NCBI GenBank assembly: GCA_963764665.1
Contig: CAVXTL010000011.1
Span: forward strand, 1 to 64,000
Source of the DNA: JACVRW01 sp963764665
Lineage (GTDB): Bacteria; Actinomycetota; Thermoleophilia; Solirubrobacterales; Thermoleophilaceae
Length of the DNA stretch: 64,000 nucleotides
Direction: 5' to 3'
Part shown: positions 49,980 to 59,107 of the stretch, in pieces
How the letters are laid out: every line of letters starts with the position of its first letter
Numbering within the stretch: the stretch's first letter is position 1
The notes under the pieces: generated by a model
Seen by the model: the letters and a program-made list of their open reading frames with translations, nothing else
The model's database searches: none
What the model was told of the DNA's origin: nothing
Made by a program: the position numbers and the translations under genes

Positions 49980-52528
49980 GTCCACCGCCCCGCTCCGGGG
50001 GCTCCCCGAGCTTTTCGATCTCGGGGTCAAGGCGCGCTCGCTCGCCTACCTGTTCGTGGCCGGCGCCGGGATCGGCGTGCTCACCCTCGTTCTTCCGCAC
50101 GACGGTGAGGTGGACGAGACAGCGGTCCTCCTGCTGGTGATCGGCGCCACGGCTGTCGGCGCGGTCCTCTACCTGTACGCCGAGCGGATCCGCGAGTGGC
50201 AGCTCCACGTGGGCGTGGGGGTGGGCACGGTGATGGTCTCGCTGGCCAACCTCGCGGTGGGCCTGACGCTGCTCTATCCGCTGCTGTTCTCGTGGACGGC
50301 CCTGTTCTCGTTCTACTTCTTCCGGATGCGGTGGGCGCTGATGCAGCTCGCCTTCATCGGGGTGAACTACGCAGTCGTCTTGGTGATCCAGGACGGCCCG
50401 CTGCTGCGCTGGCCGCTCGCGGTGGGCACCCCAGCGGTGACCGGGCTCCTGATGGCGCGCCTCCTCGGGGGGGTTCGGCGGGAGGCCGCCGCCACTGCGG
50501 CGCGTACGCGCGAGCTGCGCGAGAGCGAGTCCCGCATCCGGCTCCTCCTCGACACCGCGCCCGACGCGTTCGTGGCGGTCGACGGCCGCACCCGCCTCGT
50601 CACGGCCTGGAACACAGCCGCGGAGCGCCTGTTCGGCTGGCCGGCGGCAGAGGCGATCGGTAGCCCGCTGCGCAGCCTGATCTTCCCGGAGCAGGGTGTC
50701 GCCGAGCACGAGGAGCGGGTGAGGGAGCTGATTGAGGCCCCCGAGCCGCTGAAGGTCATGCACGTGGAGGTCGAGCTGAAGCGCAGGGACGGCACCCTGT
50801 TCCCGGCGGACGAGACCATCCATCGCGTGCGCGTGGGGGACGAGGTGATGCTCTCGGCGTTCATCCGGGACCTCACCGAGCGGATCCGCCGCCGGAAGGA
50901 GCGAGAGGCGCTGCTCGGCGAGCAGGCGGCGCGCGCCGAGGCCGAGCGCGTGGCCGAGATGGTGAGCGGGATGCAGCTGCTCGTGGACGCCGCGCTCGCG
51001 CACCGCACCACCGGCGACATCCTGCCCGACCTCGTGGCGCGCGTTGAAGGACGTGGTCGGCGCGGACGCGGCCACGATCTTCCTGGCCGAGGACGACCGG
51101 CTCGTGCTGCGGGCTTCGTCGGAGGGTTCGGCGGATGAGTCCCCCGAGCCGATCCCGTTCGGCGAGGGATTCGTCGGCGCGGTGGCCGCCGGGCGCCAGG
51201 CGGTGCTCAGCGAGGACCCCTCCGCCGACTTGGAGGATCCGGCGCTGCGCGATTTCGAGCTGGGATCGCTGATCGGCATGCCGCTGCTGGCCGAGGAGCA
51301 GGTCACGGGCGTGCTGGTGGTGTGCACCGCCGGGGCGCGCCGCTTCACGGTCGAGGACGTGGGCCTCCTGCGGCTGGCCGCCGACCGCGTGGCGCTGGGC
51401 ATCGACCGCGCCCGCGTCTACGAGCGCGAGCACCGCATCGCCGAGACGCTTCAGCGGAGCCTCCTCCCCGACCGTCTGCCGCAGCTTCCAGGGCTGACCG
51501 TGGCGGCGCGCTACCTCCCTGCCGCGTCGGAGGCCGAGGTGGGCGGCGACTGGTACGACGTGATCCCCATCCCCGGCGGCCGGGTGGGCATGGTGATGGG
51601 CGACGTGGCGGGCAAGGGCCTGGCCGCCGCCTCGATGGTGGGCCGGCTGCGAAGCGCGCTGCGCGCCTACGCGCTCGAGGGACACGATCCGGCCACCGCG
51701 CTCGAGCAGCTCAACCGGCTGCTCTGGACGGAGGCCGGAGACAGCGAGATGGCCACGCTGCTGTACGCCATCGTCGACCCCGGCGAGAACGCCATCCGCT
51801 GGGTCAACGCCGGGCACATGCCGCCGCTGCTGGTGGGTGGCGATGGCTCCACCGAGTTCCTCAGGGGCGCGCGGTCCGTGCCGCTGGGCGTGCTTCCGTT
51901 CCCGACCTTCGAGGAGGCCGCGGCGACGCTGAGCGCCGGCAGCTCGGTCGTGCTCTACACCGACGGCCTGGTCGAGCGGCCGGGCGAGGTCATAGACGAT
52001 GGCATTGCGCAGCTGGCCGAGGTGGTGGACGGCGTGGGCACGGACCCAGAGGCGCTCTGCGACCACCTGCTGGCCACCCTCGTGCCCGACGGCAACGCCT
52101 CGGACGACGTCGCCCTACTCGCCCTGCGCAACGTGCCGATGACGGACAGGATCCGCAGCGAGTTCGAGTCCGCGCCCGAGGCGCTCGCCGCGATGCGCGG
52201 GCTGCTGCGGCGCTGGCTGCGGTACGCCGGGGCCGGGGAGCAGGAGACCGCCGAGATCGTGACCGCCTGCGGCGAGGCGGCCACGAACGCCATCGAGCAC
52301 GCGGGCGCGGCGGGCGAGGTGCCCTTCGAGGTCGCCGGCCTGCTGGACGGCCGCCGCGTGGACGTGACCGTGCGCGATCGCGGCGCCTGGCGCTCGCCCC
52401 GGCAGGGAGATCGAGGGCGGGGGCTTTCCCTGATGCAGGCGCTCATGGACCAGGTGGACGTATCCCCGGGGCCGGATGGGACTAGGGTGCGCCTGCAGCG
52501 TGAGCTGACTGGAGAGGGGGACTCCTAG
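49930..52528 (+). pseudogene. membrane PAS-GAF-SpoIIE phosphatase-HATPase sensor, frameshifted near 51045
   Basis: A large signalling protein in two frames. Frame one (from 49930) has five to six membrane helices (about 35-185) and a PAS domain (ESESRIRLLLDTAPDAFVAVDG to FIRDLTERI, about 197-320). A linker follows until LPDLVARV. The next frame continues at once (KDVVGADAATIFLAEDD) with a GAF domain. A PP2C/SpoIIE phosphatase follows, with metal aspartates in AEVGGDWYDV, VMGDVAGKG and SDDVALLAL. A C-terminal RsbW-like ATPase (EAATNAIEHAG, GRGLSLMQALMDQVDV) ends it. One extra base near 51045 accounts for the break. It should control the STAS protein encoded next. Confidence 0.92.
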
Positions 52529-52896
52529 TGTCGGACCGGCTGGTCGGACTCGAAATCGAGGAACGCGACGACATCGTGATCGCGCACGTGACCGGAGAGC
52601 TCGACATCGCCGAGGCGTCGATCACGGGCGATCGGATCACTGAGGCTGTGCCGAGCTCGGCCCGCGGCGTCGTGATCGACTTCCTCAACCTGCAGTTCAT
52701 CGACTCCAGCGGAATCGCGATGCTCTTCCAGCTCGTGAGGCACGTGTCGGCGCGCCGGCAGGAGCTTCGCGTCGTGGCCGTGCCCGGAGGGCCCGTGGCG
52801 CGCGTGCTGGACATCGTCGAGTTCGAGCGCGCGGCGCCCGTGCATGCCGAGCTCGAGGCGGCTGTGGCCGCGGTCGACTCGGCCGGCCCGGCCTAG
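52528..52896 (+). CDS. STAS-domain anti-sigma factor antagonist
   Basis: A 122-residue single STAS domain. VTGELDIAEASI starts it, and VVIDFLNLQFIDSSGIAMLFQLV contains the phospho-acceptor Ser in DSSG (about 59). In this system the unphosphorylated STAS protein binds an anti-sigma kinase and frees a sigma factor. The upstream SpoIIE domain would remove the phosphate and its fused HATPase may add it. GTG start overlaps the upstream stop by one base, with a GGAGAGGGGG ribosome site. No sigma factor lies in the window. Confidence 0.93.
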   Translation: MSDRLVGLEIEERDDIVIAHVTGELDIAEASITGDRITEAVPSSARGVVIDFLNLQFIDSSGIAMLFQLVRHVSARRQELRVVAVPGGPVARVLDIVEFERAAPVHAELEAAVAAVDSAGPA

Positions 52897-53321
52897 GGCT
52901 CGATCTTCCGGCGCGGGAAGATCGTGTAGCTGCCGATCGCGGTGGCAAGGAGCCGCGAATTGCCGAAGCACCCGGCTCGGCCGGGTGCGCCCGGATGCTC
53001 TTCCGCGGCGGTGACCTCGCTCCGAAGCACCGCCAACCGGCGGTTGCGGCGGTCGAGCGTGGTCCGGCAGATCACATCGCCCTCGGTGGCGGTGGCCACG
53101 TAGTTGATCGCGATCGAGATGGTGGCGATCGCCTCCTCGTCGGTGGTCTCGCGCCAGAGGGTCGAGCCCATGCAGTAGTCCACGAGCGCGTAGGTGGCCA
53201 CGCCGGATAGCAGGCCGGCGGCGTTGATCAGGTCAGGCCGTATGGCCATCCGCACCACGTCAGAGCTCTCCCAGCGCAGGTCGAAGAACTTGCTCACGCC
53301 GTCGATTCCGCCGCGGGTCAC
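52893..53321 (-). CDS. hotdog-fold thioesterase-like protein
   Basis: A 142-residue hotdog protein related to PaaI thioesterases. IRPDLINAAGLLSGVATYALVDYCMGSTLW is the central-helix region, with INAAGLLSG where PaaI enzymes have xxxHGG. The His is missing. SIAINYVATATEGDVICRTTLDRRNRRLAVLRSEV matches the final strands. Activity is therefore uncertain. It converges on the STAS gene (4-base overlap). Confidence 0.82.
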   Translation of the reverse strand: MTRGGIDGVSKFFDLRWESSDVVRMAIRPDLINAAGLLSGVATYALVDYCMGSTLWRETTDEEAIATISIAINYVATATEGDVICRTTLDRRNRRLAVLRSEVTAAEEHPGAPGRAGCFGNSRLLATAIGSYTIFPRRKIEP

Positions 53322-53381
53322 GGGCGGGGACAGTATCCGCCCTTAATCCGACAGTGAGCCTCATGCGCATACTCCGGCGAG

Positions 53382-55112
53382 ATGGCATTGCTTGTGGCCT
53401 TTGCCGTTCTGGCGGGTGCGGGGACGGCGCTCACGCCGTGCGTGCTGCCCGTGCTGCCCGCGCTCCTGTCGGCCAGCGCCACCGGCGGCCGCCGGCGCCC
53501 GCTCGGGGTGATCCTCGGTCTGACGGTCACGCACGTGATCGCGATCGTGGGCATCGCCACGGTGATCGACGGGGTGGGCCTGGCCGGCGGTGTCACGCGC
53601 ACGCTCGCCATCTGCGCGCTCCTCCTGTTCGGCCTGGCGCTCCTGTGGCCTCGCCTCGGAGAGGTCGTCGAGCGGCCGTTCGCGCGGCTCACTCGCTTTG
53701 GTCCCTCGTCGGCGGGCTCGGGCTTCTGGTCCGGCGTGCTCGTGGGCGGTGCCCTCGGCTTCCTATACGCGCCGTGCGCGGGCCCGATCCTCGCGGCGGT
53801 GATCTCCGTGGGCGCCACCCGCGGCGCGTCCGGCGAGCTCGTGGCCGTGGCGGTCGGCTACGGGCTAGGGTCCGCGGCGGTCCTGCTGGCGCTCGCCTAC
53901 GGCGGACGACACGTGATCGGCCGGATCAGGAGCCTCGGCCGCGGGCCGGCCGTCCAGCGCGTGCTCGGACTGGTGCTGATCGCCACCGCGCTCGCCATGA
54001 GCGCGGACCTCGACATCCGCTTCCAGACGGCCCTCGCCAACGACCTGCCGGCGTTCGTGGGCAATCCCACGCGAGCCCTCGAGCGCTCCGCCGCGGTTGA
54101 GGACCGGCTGGCCGGCCTGCGCGGCCGCTCGCGCTTCGACTCGAAAGTGGACCGGGCCGCCTCCGGCGAGTACCCCCGCCTGGGGCCGGCCCCCGACTTC
54201 GCGGGCTCCGGTCCGTGGCTCAACCGTCCGGGCGGTCGTCCGCTGACGCTGGCGGGGCTGCGCGGACGCGTGGTGCTGGTGGACTTCTGGACCTATACCT
54301 GCATCAACTGCCTGCGCACGCTGCCGCACCTGCGGGCCTGGAACGCGCGCTACGCCCGCCGCGGACTCACGATCGTGGGCGTCCACACGCCTGAGTTCTC
54401 GTTCGAGCACGACACCGCGAACGTCAGGCGCGCGATCGCCGCGAATCGGATCGGATATCCGGTGCTCCAGGACAACGACTACGCGACCTGGAGCGCCTGG
54501 GGGAACCAGTTCTGGCCCGCCAAGTACCTGATCGACGCCCGCGGGCAGGTGCGCTACACGCACTTCGGCGAGGGGGAATACGAGGCCACGGAGAAGGCCA
54601 TCCGCTCGCTGCTCCACGAGGCCGGGTCGCGTTCGCTGGGGGAGTACACGCGGGCGTCCGGCGAGTCGCCGTCGCCGGGCACGTCCACTCCGGAGACCTA
54701 CCTCGGCTACGAGCGCGCTCGCGGCTTCGTGCCGGGCGCCGCGGGACCGGGACTGCATCGCTACCCGCGCACGAGGCCACTCGATCAGAGCCGATTCGCG
54801 GTCGAGGGTGAATGGCGGGGCGGCCGCGAGTCGGCCACCGCCGGACGCGACGCCGCGCTGTCGGCGCGCTTCGTGGCCAGGAAGGTCTTCCTCGTGCTCA
54901 GCTCGCGCGGCGGGCGCCCGAGGACGGCCCGGGTGCTGCTCGACGGCCGCCCGATTCGGGCGCGCGAGGCCGGCGGCGACGTGCGCGGGGCGAAGCTGCG
55001 CGTGTCGGGCCAGCGGCTGTACCGGCTGGTGTCGCTGCCGGGGGTCGAGGACCGGACGCTGCGACTCGAGCTTTCCCCCGGGATCACCGGCTACGCGTTC
55101 ACGTTCGGCTAG
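53382..55112 (+). CDS. DipZ-like CcdA/thioredoxin fusion protein
   Basis: A 576-residue three-part protein. Residues 1-215 are a CcdA/DsbD membrane domain; its thiol pair is expected in LTPCVLPVLPALL and YAPCAGPIL. Residues about 280-410 are a TlpA-type thioredoxin domain with WTYTCINCLRTLP as the CxxC site. The C-terminal ~140 residues match the beta domain of mycobacterial DipZ. It moves electrons from cytoplasmic thioredoxin to outside proteins, as for cytochrome c maturation or disulfide repair. Divergent from the hotdog gene. Confidence 0.93.
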   Translation: MALLVAFAVLAGAGTALTPCVLPVLPALLSASATGGRRRPLGVILGLTVTHVIAIVGIATVIDGVGLAGGVTRTLAICALLLFGLALLWPRLGEVVERPFARLTRFGPSSAGSGFWSGVLVGGALGFLYAPCAGPILAAVISVGATRGASGELVAVAVGYGLGSAAVLLALAYGGRHVIGRIRSLGRGPAVQRVLGLVLIATALAMSADLDIRFQTALANDLPAFVGNPTRALERSAAVEDRLAGLRGRSRFDSKVDRAASGEYPRLGPAPDFAGSGPWLNRPGGRPLTLAGLRGRVVLVDFWTYTCINCLRTLPHLRAWNARYARRGLTIVGVHTPEFSFEHDTANVRRAIAANRIGYPVLQDNDYATWSAWGNQFWPAKYLIDARGQVRYTHFGEGEYEATEKAIRSLLHEAGSRSLGEYTRASGESPSPGTSTPETYLGYERARGFVPGAAGPGLHRYPRTRPLDQSRFAVEGEWRGGRESATAGRDAALSARFVARKVFLVLSSRGGRPRTARVLLDGRPIRAREAGGDVRGAKLRVSGQRLYRLVSLPGVEDRTLRLELSPGITGYAFTFG

Positions 55113-55171
55113 CGGACCGGGCGCGCGGCGCGACCGGGATAGTCTTCACGTACCGAACCGAGGAGGGACTA

Positions 55172-56716
55172 GTGGCCGAGACGACGATTGAGGGCCTGGC
55201 CGCCGGAAGGACTAACGGCCAGCACAAGACCATCGAGGTGCAGAACCCCGCCACGGGAGAGGTCATCGCCTCCGTGCCGGCGCTCAGCCCGGAAGACGTG
55301 GCAGCGGTGGTCACGCGGGCGCGTGCGGCGCAGCCCGGGTGGAACGCCCTCGGATTCGACGGCCGCGCCAAGGTCCTCAAGCGCGCGCAGAAGTGGGTCA
55401 TCGACAACGCCGACCGCATCGCGCGCACGATCGTGAGCGAGAACGGCAAGGCCTACGAGGACGCCCAGCTCGCAGAGGTGAGCTACGCGGCCGGGGCCTT
55501 CGGGTTCTGGGCCAAGCGCGCTCCCAAGTACCTGGCGGACGAAAAGGTGCGCACCACCTCGCCGTTCGTAATGGGGCGCAAGCTCCTCGTGCGCTATGAG
55601 CCGGTGGGCGTAGCCGGTGTGATCGGCCCCTGGAACTACCCGCTCACCAACTCCTTCGGGGACTGCATCCCCGCCCTCGCCGCCGGCAACTCCGCGGTGC
55701 TCAAGCCGGCGAGCCTCACCCCGCTCACATCGCTCCTCATGGCGGAGGGCCTGCGCGAGTGCGGGCTTCCCGAGGACGTGTTCATCGTCGCGCCCGGCGG
55801 CGGCTCGGTCGGCGAGGCGCTGATCGACGAGGTGGACTTCGTGATGTTCACCGGGTCCACCGAGGTCGGCAAGAAGGTGATGGCGCGCGCCGCGCGCACG
55901 CTCACCCCGGTCGGGCTCGAGCTGGGCGGCAAGGACCCGATGATCGTCCTCTCCGACGCCGATCTCGAGCGGGCGGCCAACGCGGCCGTCCACTACTCCA
56001 TGCAGAACGGCGGCCAGACCTGCATCTCGGTCGAGCGCGTGTACGTGGAGGAGCCCGTCTACGCCGAGTTCGTGTCCAAGGTGGAGGACAAGCTCAGCGC
56101 CCTGCGCCAGGGCCCGCCCGGCGATCCCGGGTCTGTGGACATCGGCGCGGTCACTTCTCCGCCGCAGATGGACCTGATCGACGCTCACGTACGTGACGCG
56201 GTCGCCAAGGGCGCCCGGACCCCCGTGGGGGGCCACAAGCGGGCGGGCCAGGGCGACTTCTACGAGCCCACGCTGCTGCTCGACGTGGACCACTCGATGG
56301 AATGCATGACCGAGGAGACGTTCGGGCCGACCCTGCCGGTGATGAAGGTGGCCGACGCCGACGAGGCGGTGCGCCTGGCCAACGACTCGCCCTACGGGCT
56401 CCAGGCGTCCGTGTGGACCAAGGACCTGGCCAAGGGCGAGCGGCTGGCGCGCAGGGTCGAGGCGGGCGTGTGCTGCGTGAACGACGCGCAGATCAACTAC
56501 GTGGCTCTCGAGCTGCCCATGGGCGGCTGGAAGGAGTCCGGTCTGGGCTCCCGCCACGGTGCCGACGGAATCCGCAAGTACACGAAGAAGCAGTCGATCC
56601 TGGTGACCCGCTTCGCGCCGAAGCGGGACATTCACATGCTCCCGTACAAGGCGAGCACCACCAAGCTGATCGGCCGCATGCTCAAGCTCGTGTACGGCCG
56701 CGGCAAGCGCACCTGA
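55172..56716 (+). CDS. aldehyde dehydrogenase (NAD(P)-dependent)
   Basis: A 514-residue ALDH. GVIGPWNYPLTNSFG holds the catalytic Asn (about 159), FTGSTEVGKKV binds the cofactor, LELGGKDP gives the general-base Glu (about 251), and NGGQTCISVERVYV the nucleophile Cys (about 285). TEETFGPTLPV follows. The C-terminal ~40 residues (PKRDIHMLPY to the end) form an extra basic tail seen in some succinate-semialdehyde or fatty aldehyde forms. GAGGAGGGA precedes GTG 55172. Confidence 0.95.
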   Translation: MAETTIEGLAAGRTNGQHKTIEVQNPATGEVIASVPALSPEDVAAVVTRARAAQPGWNALGFDGRAKVLKRAQKWVIDNADRIARTIVSENGKAYEDAQLAEVSYAAGAFGFWAKRAPKYLADEKVRTTSPFVMGRKLLVRYEPVGVAGVIGPWNYPLTNSFGDCIPALAAGNSAVLKPASLTPLTSLLMAEGLRECGLPEDVFIVAPGGGSVGEALIDEVDFVMFTGSTEVGKKVMARAARTLTPVGLELGGKDPMIVLSDADLERAANAAVHYSMQNGGQTCISVERVYVEEPVYAEFVSKVEDKLSALRQGPPGDPGSVDIGAVTSPPQMDLIDAHVRDAVAKGARTPVGGHKRAGQGDFYEPTLLLDVDHSMECMTEETFGPTLPVMKVADADEAVRLANDSPYGLQASVWTKDLAKGERLARRVEAGVCCVNDAQINYVALELPMGGWKESGLGSRHGADGIRKYTKKQSILVTRFAPKRDIHMLPYKASTTKLIGRMLKLVYGRGKRT

Positions 56717-56791
56717 GCAAGAGCCCCGCACACCTGGCCAGCGGCGAGGTCGCCGCGTAAAGCCCGCGCGCATCGGGCCGATCACCGGAGG

Positions 56792-57403
56792 GTGAGCAGC
56801 TCCTACGTTCGTCGCGCGGCACTCGGGCTCGCGCTCTTCATCACCCTGTTCGGCGCCACGGCCGCGGCGCCGGCCGAGCCGTATGGGCCGGTGTCCGGCA
56901 ACCCGGCCGACCGGCTCGCGCGGCTTCCGATCGAGGACTACCGGTACGACAAGGCCACGCGCTGCCGCAAGCGCCCGTCGGCCGGCGCGCTGGCGCTCAC
57001 GGACTGGCTCGAGCGCCACGTGCGCGGCGTCTCCTGGGGAATCGTGCGCTGCGAGCGCGGCAGCCTCCACGCCGAGGGCCGGGCGGTGGACTGGCACCTG
57101 GACGTGTCCAGCCCGGCGGACCGGCGCGCCGCGCGGCGGCTCGTGGCGCTGCTGCTGGCCACGGACCGAGCCGGGAACCCGCACGCCCTGGCGCGGCGCA
57201 TGGGCGTGCAGGAGCTGATCTGGAACTGCCGCTCGTGGTGGTCGGGAGCCGAGCGCATGGGCCGCTACTCCGTGTGCGTGGACCGGCGCGGGCGCCCGCG
57301 CAAGCGCGTGAACCGCACCCTGGCCCACCGCGACCACGTGCACATCGGCCTCGCGCGCGCGGGCGCGCGCAAGCGGACCTCGTTCTGGCGCCCGCGCGGC
57401 TAA
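56792..57403 (+). CDS. secreted M15-like peptidase domain protein
   Basis: A 203-residue exported protein with a signal peptide (AALGLALFITLFGATAAAPA). The body has HAEGRAVDWHLD (about 91-102) and HRDHVHIGL (about 181-189), arranged like the zinc site HxxxxxxD...HxH of M15/LAS peptidases. Two Cys pairs (TRCRKR, VRCERG and WNCRSW, SVCVDR) could form disulfides. A role in peptidoglycan stem-peptide cleavage is likely. Active-site completeness is not proved. GTG start behind GGAGG. Confidence 0.83.
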   Translation: MSSSYVRRAALGLALFITLFGATAAAPAEPYGPVSGNPADRLARLPIEDYRYDKATRCRKRPSAGALALTDWLERHVRGVSWGIVRCERGSLHAEGRAVDWHLDVSSPADRRAARRLVALLLATDRAGNPHALARRMGVQELIWNCRSWWSGAERMGRYSVCVDRRGRPRKRVNRTLAHRDHVHIGLARAGARKRTSFWRPRG

Positions 57404-57413
57404 CCTCGCCGGC

Positions 57414-57647
57414 GTGCCCGAGCTGTCGCCCGAGAACCGGATCGAGATCGTGGTGGACCGAGCCCTGTGCATCGGCTCCGGCGACTGCGTGGACACCGCC
57501 CCCGACGTGTTCCAGCTGGACGACGAGGACAAGGCCGTGGTGGTGGACCCCGACGGGGCGCCACTCGACGACGTGCTCCAGGCCGCGGCCAACTGCCCGG
57601 TGACGGCGATCGCGGTGATCGGGGAGTCGGGGGACCTTTACCCGTAG
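57414..57647 (+). CDS. 3Fe-4S-type ferredoxin
   Basis: A 77-residue ferredoxin. IVVDRALCIGSGDCVDTAPDVFQLDD gives the first two Cys (CxxxxxC) and NCPVTAI the last. This spacing lacks the fourth cysteine of 4Fe-4S sites and is typical of ferredoxins that feed actinobacterial P450s. The P450 at 16.1 kb is the only such partner seen here. It starts 10 bases after the M15-like gene and ends before a strong terminator. Confidence 0.94.
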   Translation: MPELSPENRIEIVVDRALCIGSGDCVDTAPDVFQLDDEDKAVVVDPDGAPLDDVLQAAANCPVTAIAVIGESGDLYP

Positions 57648-57689
57648 GGCTCCTGTCCGCGTTCGGGCCTGCGCGCACGACTCGATTGC

Positions 57690-57716
57690 AATGAGTCCCG
57701 CATAGCGGGACTCATT
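57690..57716. terminator. bidirectional terminator-like hairpin
   Basis: AATGAGTCCCGC-ATA-GCGGGACTCATT is a perfect 12-base stem with a 3-base loop. It separates the ferredoxin gene from the convergent repeat-protein gene. AT-rich ends of the stem (AATG/CATT) fit a rho-independent stop in either direction, though the following T tract is short. Confidence 0.8.
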
Positions 57717-57735
57717 CCCCAAGAGTCAGTTGGAC

Positions 57736-58083
57736 CTACCGCCGGCGGATCAGCACTGCGGCCGTGCCCAGCACGACCAGGGCCACCGTCAGCCGGAGCA
57801 GGACTCGGGGCGAGTCCGCGGCACGGGCGCCACTGGGGTCCGGCACGGGCATGGGGAAGGCCTCGGCGGCGAGCACGTCGTGCGGCTCGTAGTAGCCGCT
57901 GGGGTCGCGCGGCCAGCGATCGTCACGCGTGCCGATGATGAACTCCTCGGCTGCGAGCGTGTCGTGTGGGTCGGCCACCCCGAGCGGATCCGGAGGAAAG
58001 CGCTCATCGCGCCCTCCGATGCCGAACTCCTCGGCGGCGAGCACGTCGTGCGGATCTGAGTTGAAGCGATCTTGATGTGGCAC
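57736..58083 (-). CDS. tail-anchored protein with three 28-residue PHDVLAAEEF repeats
   Basis: A 115-residue protein without a named family that I can assign. Three copies of a 28-residue unit begin at residues 10, 38 and 66: DPHDVLAAEEFxIGxRDxRxPxDP. The third ends early (EPHDVLAAEAFPMPVPDP). The C-terminus is one membrane helix (VLLRLTVALVVLGTAAVLI, about 94-112) and a basic RRR end, so it is a tail-anchored protein facing the cytoplasm. The units may be short linear binding motifs for a partner. Divergent from the DUF1244 gene. Confidence 0.75.
   Translation of the reverse strand: MPHQDRFNSDPHDVLAAEEFGIGGRDERFPPDPLGVADPHDTLAAEEFIIGTRDDRWPRDPSGYYEPHDVLAAEAFPMPVPDPSGARAADSPRVLLRLTVALVVLGTAAVLIRRR
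57835..58056 (-). repeat. 84-base-period coding repeat (three units)
   Basis: The DNA encoding the three PHDVLAAEEF units repeats every 84 bases. GTCGTGCGG and CTCGGCGGCGAGC(A/G) recur at each unit. The third unit is shorter. Confidence 0.75.
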
Positions 58084-58103
58084 GTCCCTATGGTTCCACG
58101 GAT

Positions 58104-58364
58104 ATGGATCAGGCGACCCAGACGGAGGTCGAGGCCGCGGCGTTCAGGCGCCTCGTGCAGCATTTGCGCGAGCGCACCGACGTGCCGAACATCGATCTCA
58201 TGGAGCTGGCCGGCTTCTGTCGCAACTGCCTGGCGCGCTGGTATCGCGAGGCCGCCGAGGAGCGCGCGGTCGAGCTGCCCGACGCCGAGGCCAGGACGAC
58301 CGTCTACGGAATGCCCTACGAGGAGTGGAAGGCTCGATTCCAGTCCGACCGCCCCGCTGGCTGA
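58104..58364 (+). CDS. DUF1244 family protein
   Basis: An 86-residue protein of DUF1244. The core AFRRLVQHLRERTDVPNIDLMELAGFCRNCLARWYREAA is nearly the family consensus, including the CxxC-like GFCRNC. The function is unknown; the small size and Cys pair suggest metal binding or a partner role. GTG 58077 is an alternative start that would overlap the divergent gene. It overlaps the NlpC-like gene by 40 bases. Confidence 0.9.
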   Translation: MDQATQTEVEAAAFRRLVQHLRERTDVPNIDLMELAGFCRNCLARWYREAAEERAVELPDAEARTTVYGMPYEEWKARFQSDRPAG

Positions 58365-59107
58365 TCGCGCTGGGCCTGGCGGCGGCGCTGGCCGCCGCCG
58401 GTTGCGGCGAGGACACCGGGGGACGCGAGACCCCGCCGGACCCGGTGCTGACGCCCGAGGCCGCCCGTGAGGCGCGCTCGACGGCCGATCGCGAGAAGCG
58501 CGAGGAGGCGCGCTCGCAGGCGCGCGCCGTGGAGCTGCGCGGAGCCGGCGCCCAGGTGGGCGAGGCGGACCCGGGCGACGACCGCCCCAGCCCCGGCGCC
58601 CAGTCCGACGACGAGGTGCGCGCCGAGCTTCGTGCCGCGCGGGCGGCGCTGAGTGACTTCCGCGGCTACCTGACCTCCACCGCCTACCTGCCCACCGGGC
58701 CGCGGGCGCGGGTGGCGAGCGACGGCACGGCCGTGGCCCCCGAGGACGCACCCGAGGTGGTCAAGCGAGTGATCCTCGCCGCCAACCAGATAGCGAAGTT
58801 CCCCTACCGCTGGGGCGGCGGCCACGGCGCATGGCGCGACAACGGGTACGACTGCTCCGGATCCGTGTCGTTCGCGCTGGCGGGGGCCGGGCTGCTCGGG
58901 CGCCCGCTCACCTCAGGCGACTTCCTGGGCTACGGGCGCGAGGGCCCCGGCGACTGGATAACGATCTACACGAACCCTGGGCACATCTTCATGGTCGTGG
59001 CCGGGCTGCGGTTCGACACCAGCGGCCGCGGCCGCTCCGGCACCCGCTGGCAGGACGCGCCCCGCAGCACCGCCGGGTTCGCCGTCCGTCACGTTCCCGG
59101 GTTGTAG
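58325..59107 (+). CDS. lipoprotein with NlpC/P60-like domain
   Basis: A 260-residue exported protein. The signal ends in a lipobox-like LAAAGC, giving a lipidated Cys near residue 27. A charged helical segment (ARSTADREKREEARSQARAVEL, about 50-72) follows. The C-terminal ~110 residues look like an NlpC/P60 Cys peptidase: FPYRWGGGHG, catalytic Cys in YDCSGSVSFAL (about 177), and His in NPGHIFMVV (about 219). It should cut peptidoglycan stem peptides. GTG start. It converges on the globin gene (19-base overlap). Confidence 0.88.
   Translation: MEGSIPVRPPRWLIALGLAAALAAAGCGEDTGGRETPPDPVLTPEAAREARSTADREKREEARSQARAVELRGAGAQVGEADPGDDRPSPGAQSDDEVRAELRAARAALSDFRGYLTSTAYLPTGPRARVASDGTAVAPEDAPEVVKRVILAANQIAKFPYRWGGGHGAWRDNGYDCSGSVSFALAGAGLLGRPLTSGDFLGYGREGPGDWITIYTNPGHIFMVVAGLRFDTSGRGRSGTRWQDAPRSTAGFAVRHVPGL

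Noticed and set aside
49651..51402. N-terminal 580 codons of a long minus-strand frame continuing upstream of the PhzF gene
   Set aside because: This part lies antisense to the phosphatase gene and has no recognisable domain. Real PhzF homology begins at GTG 49650.
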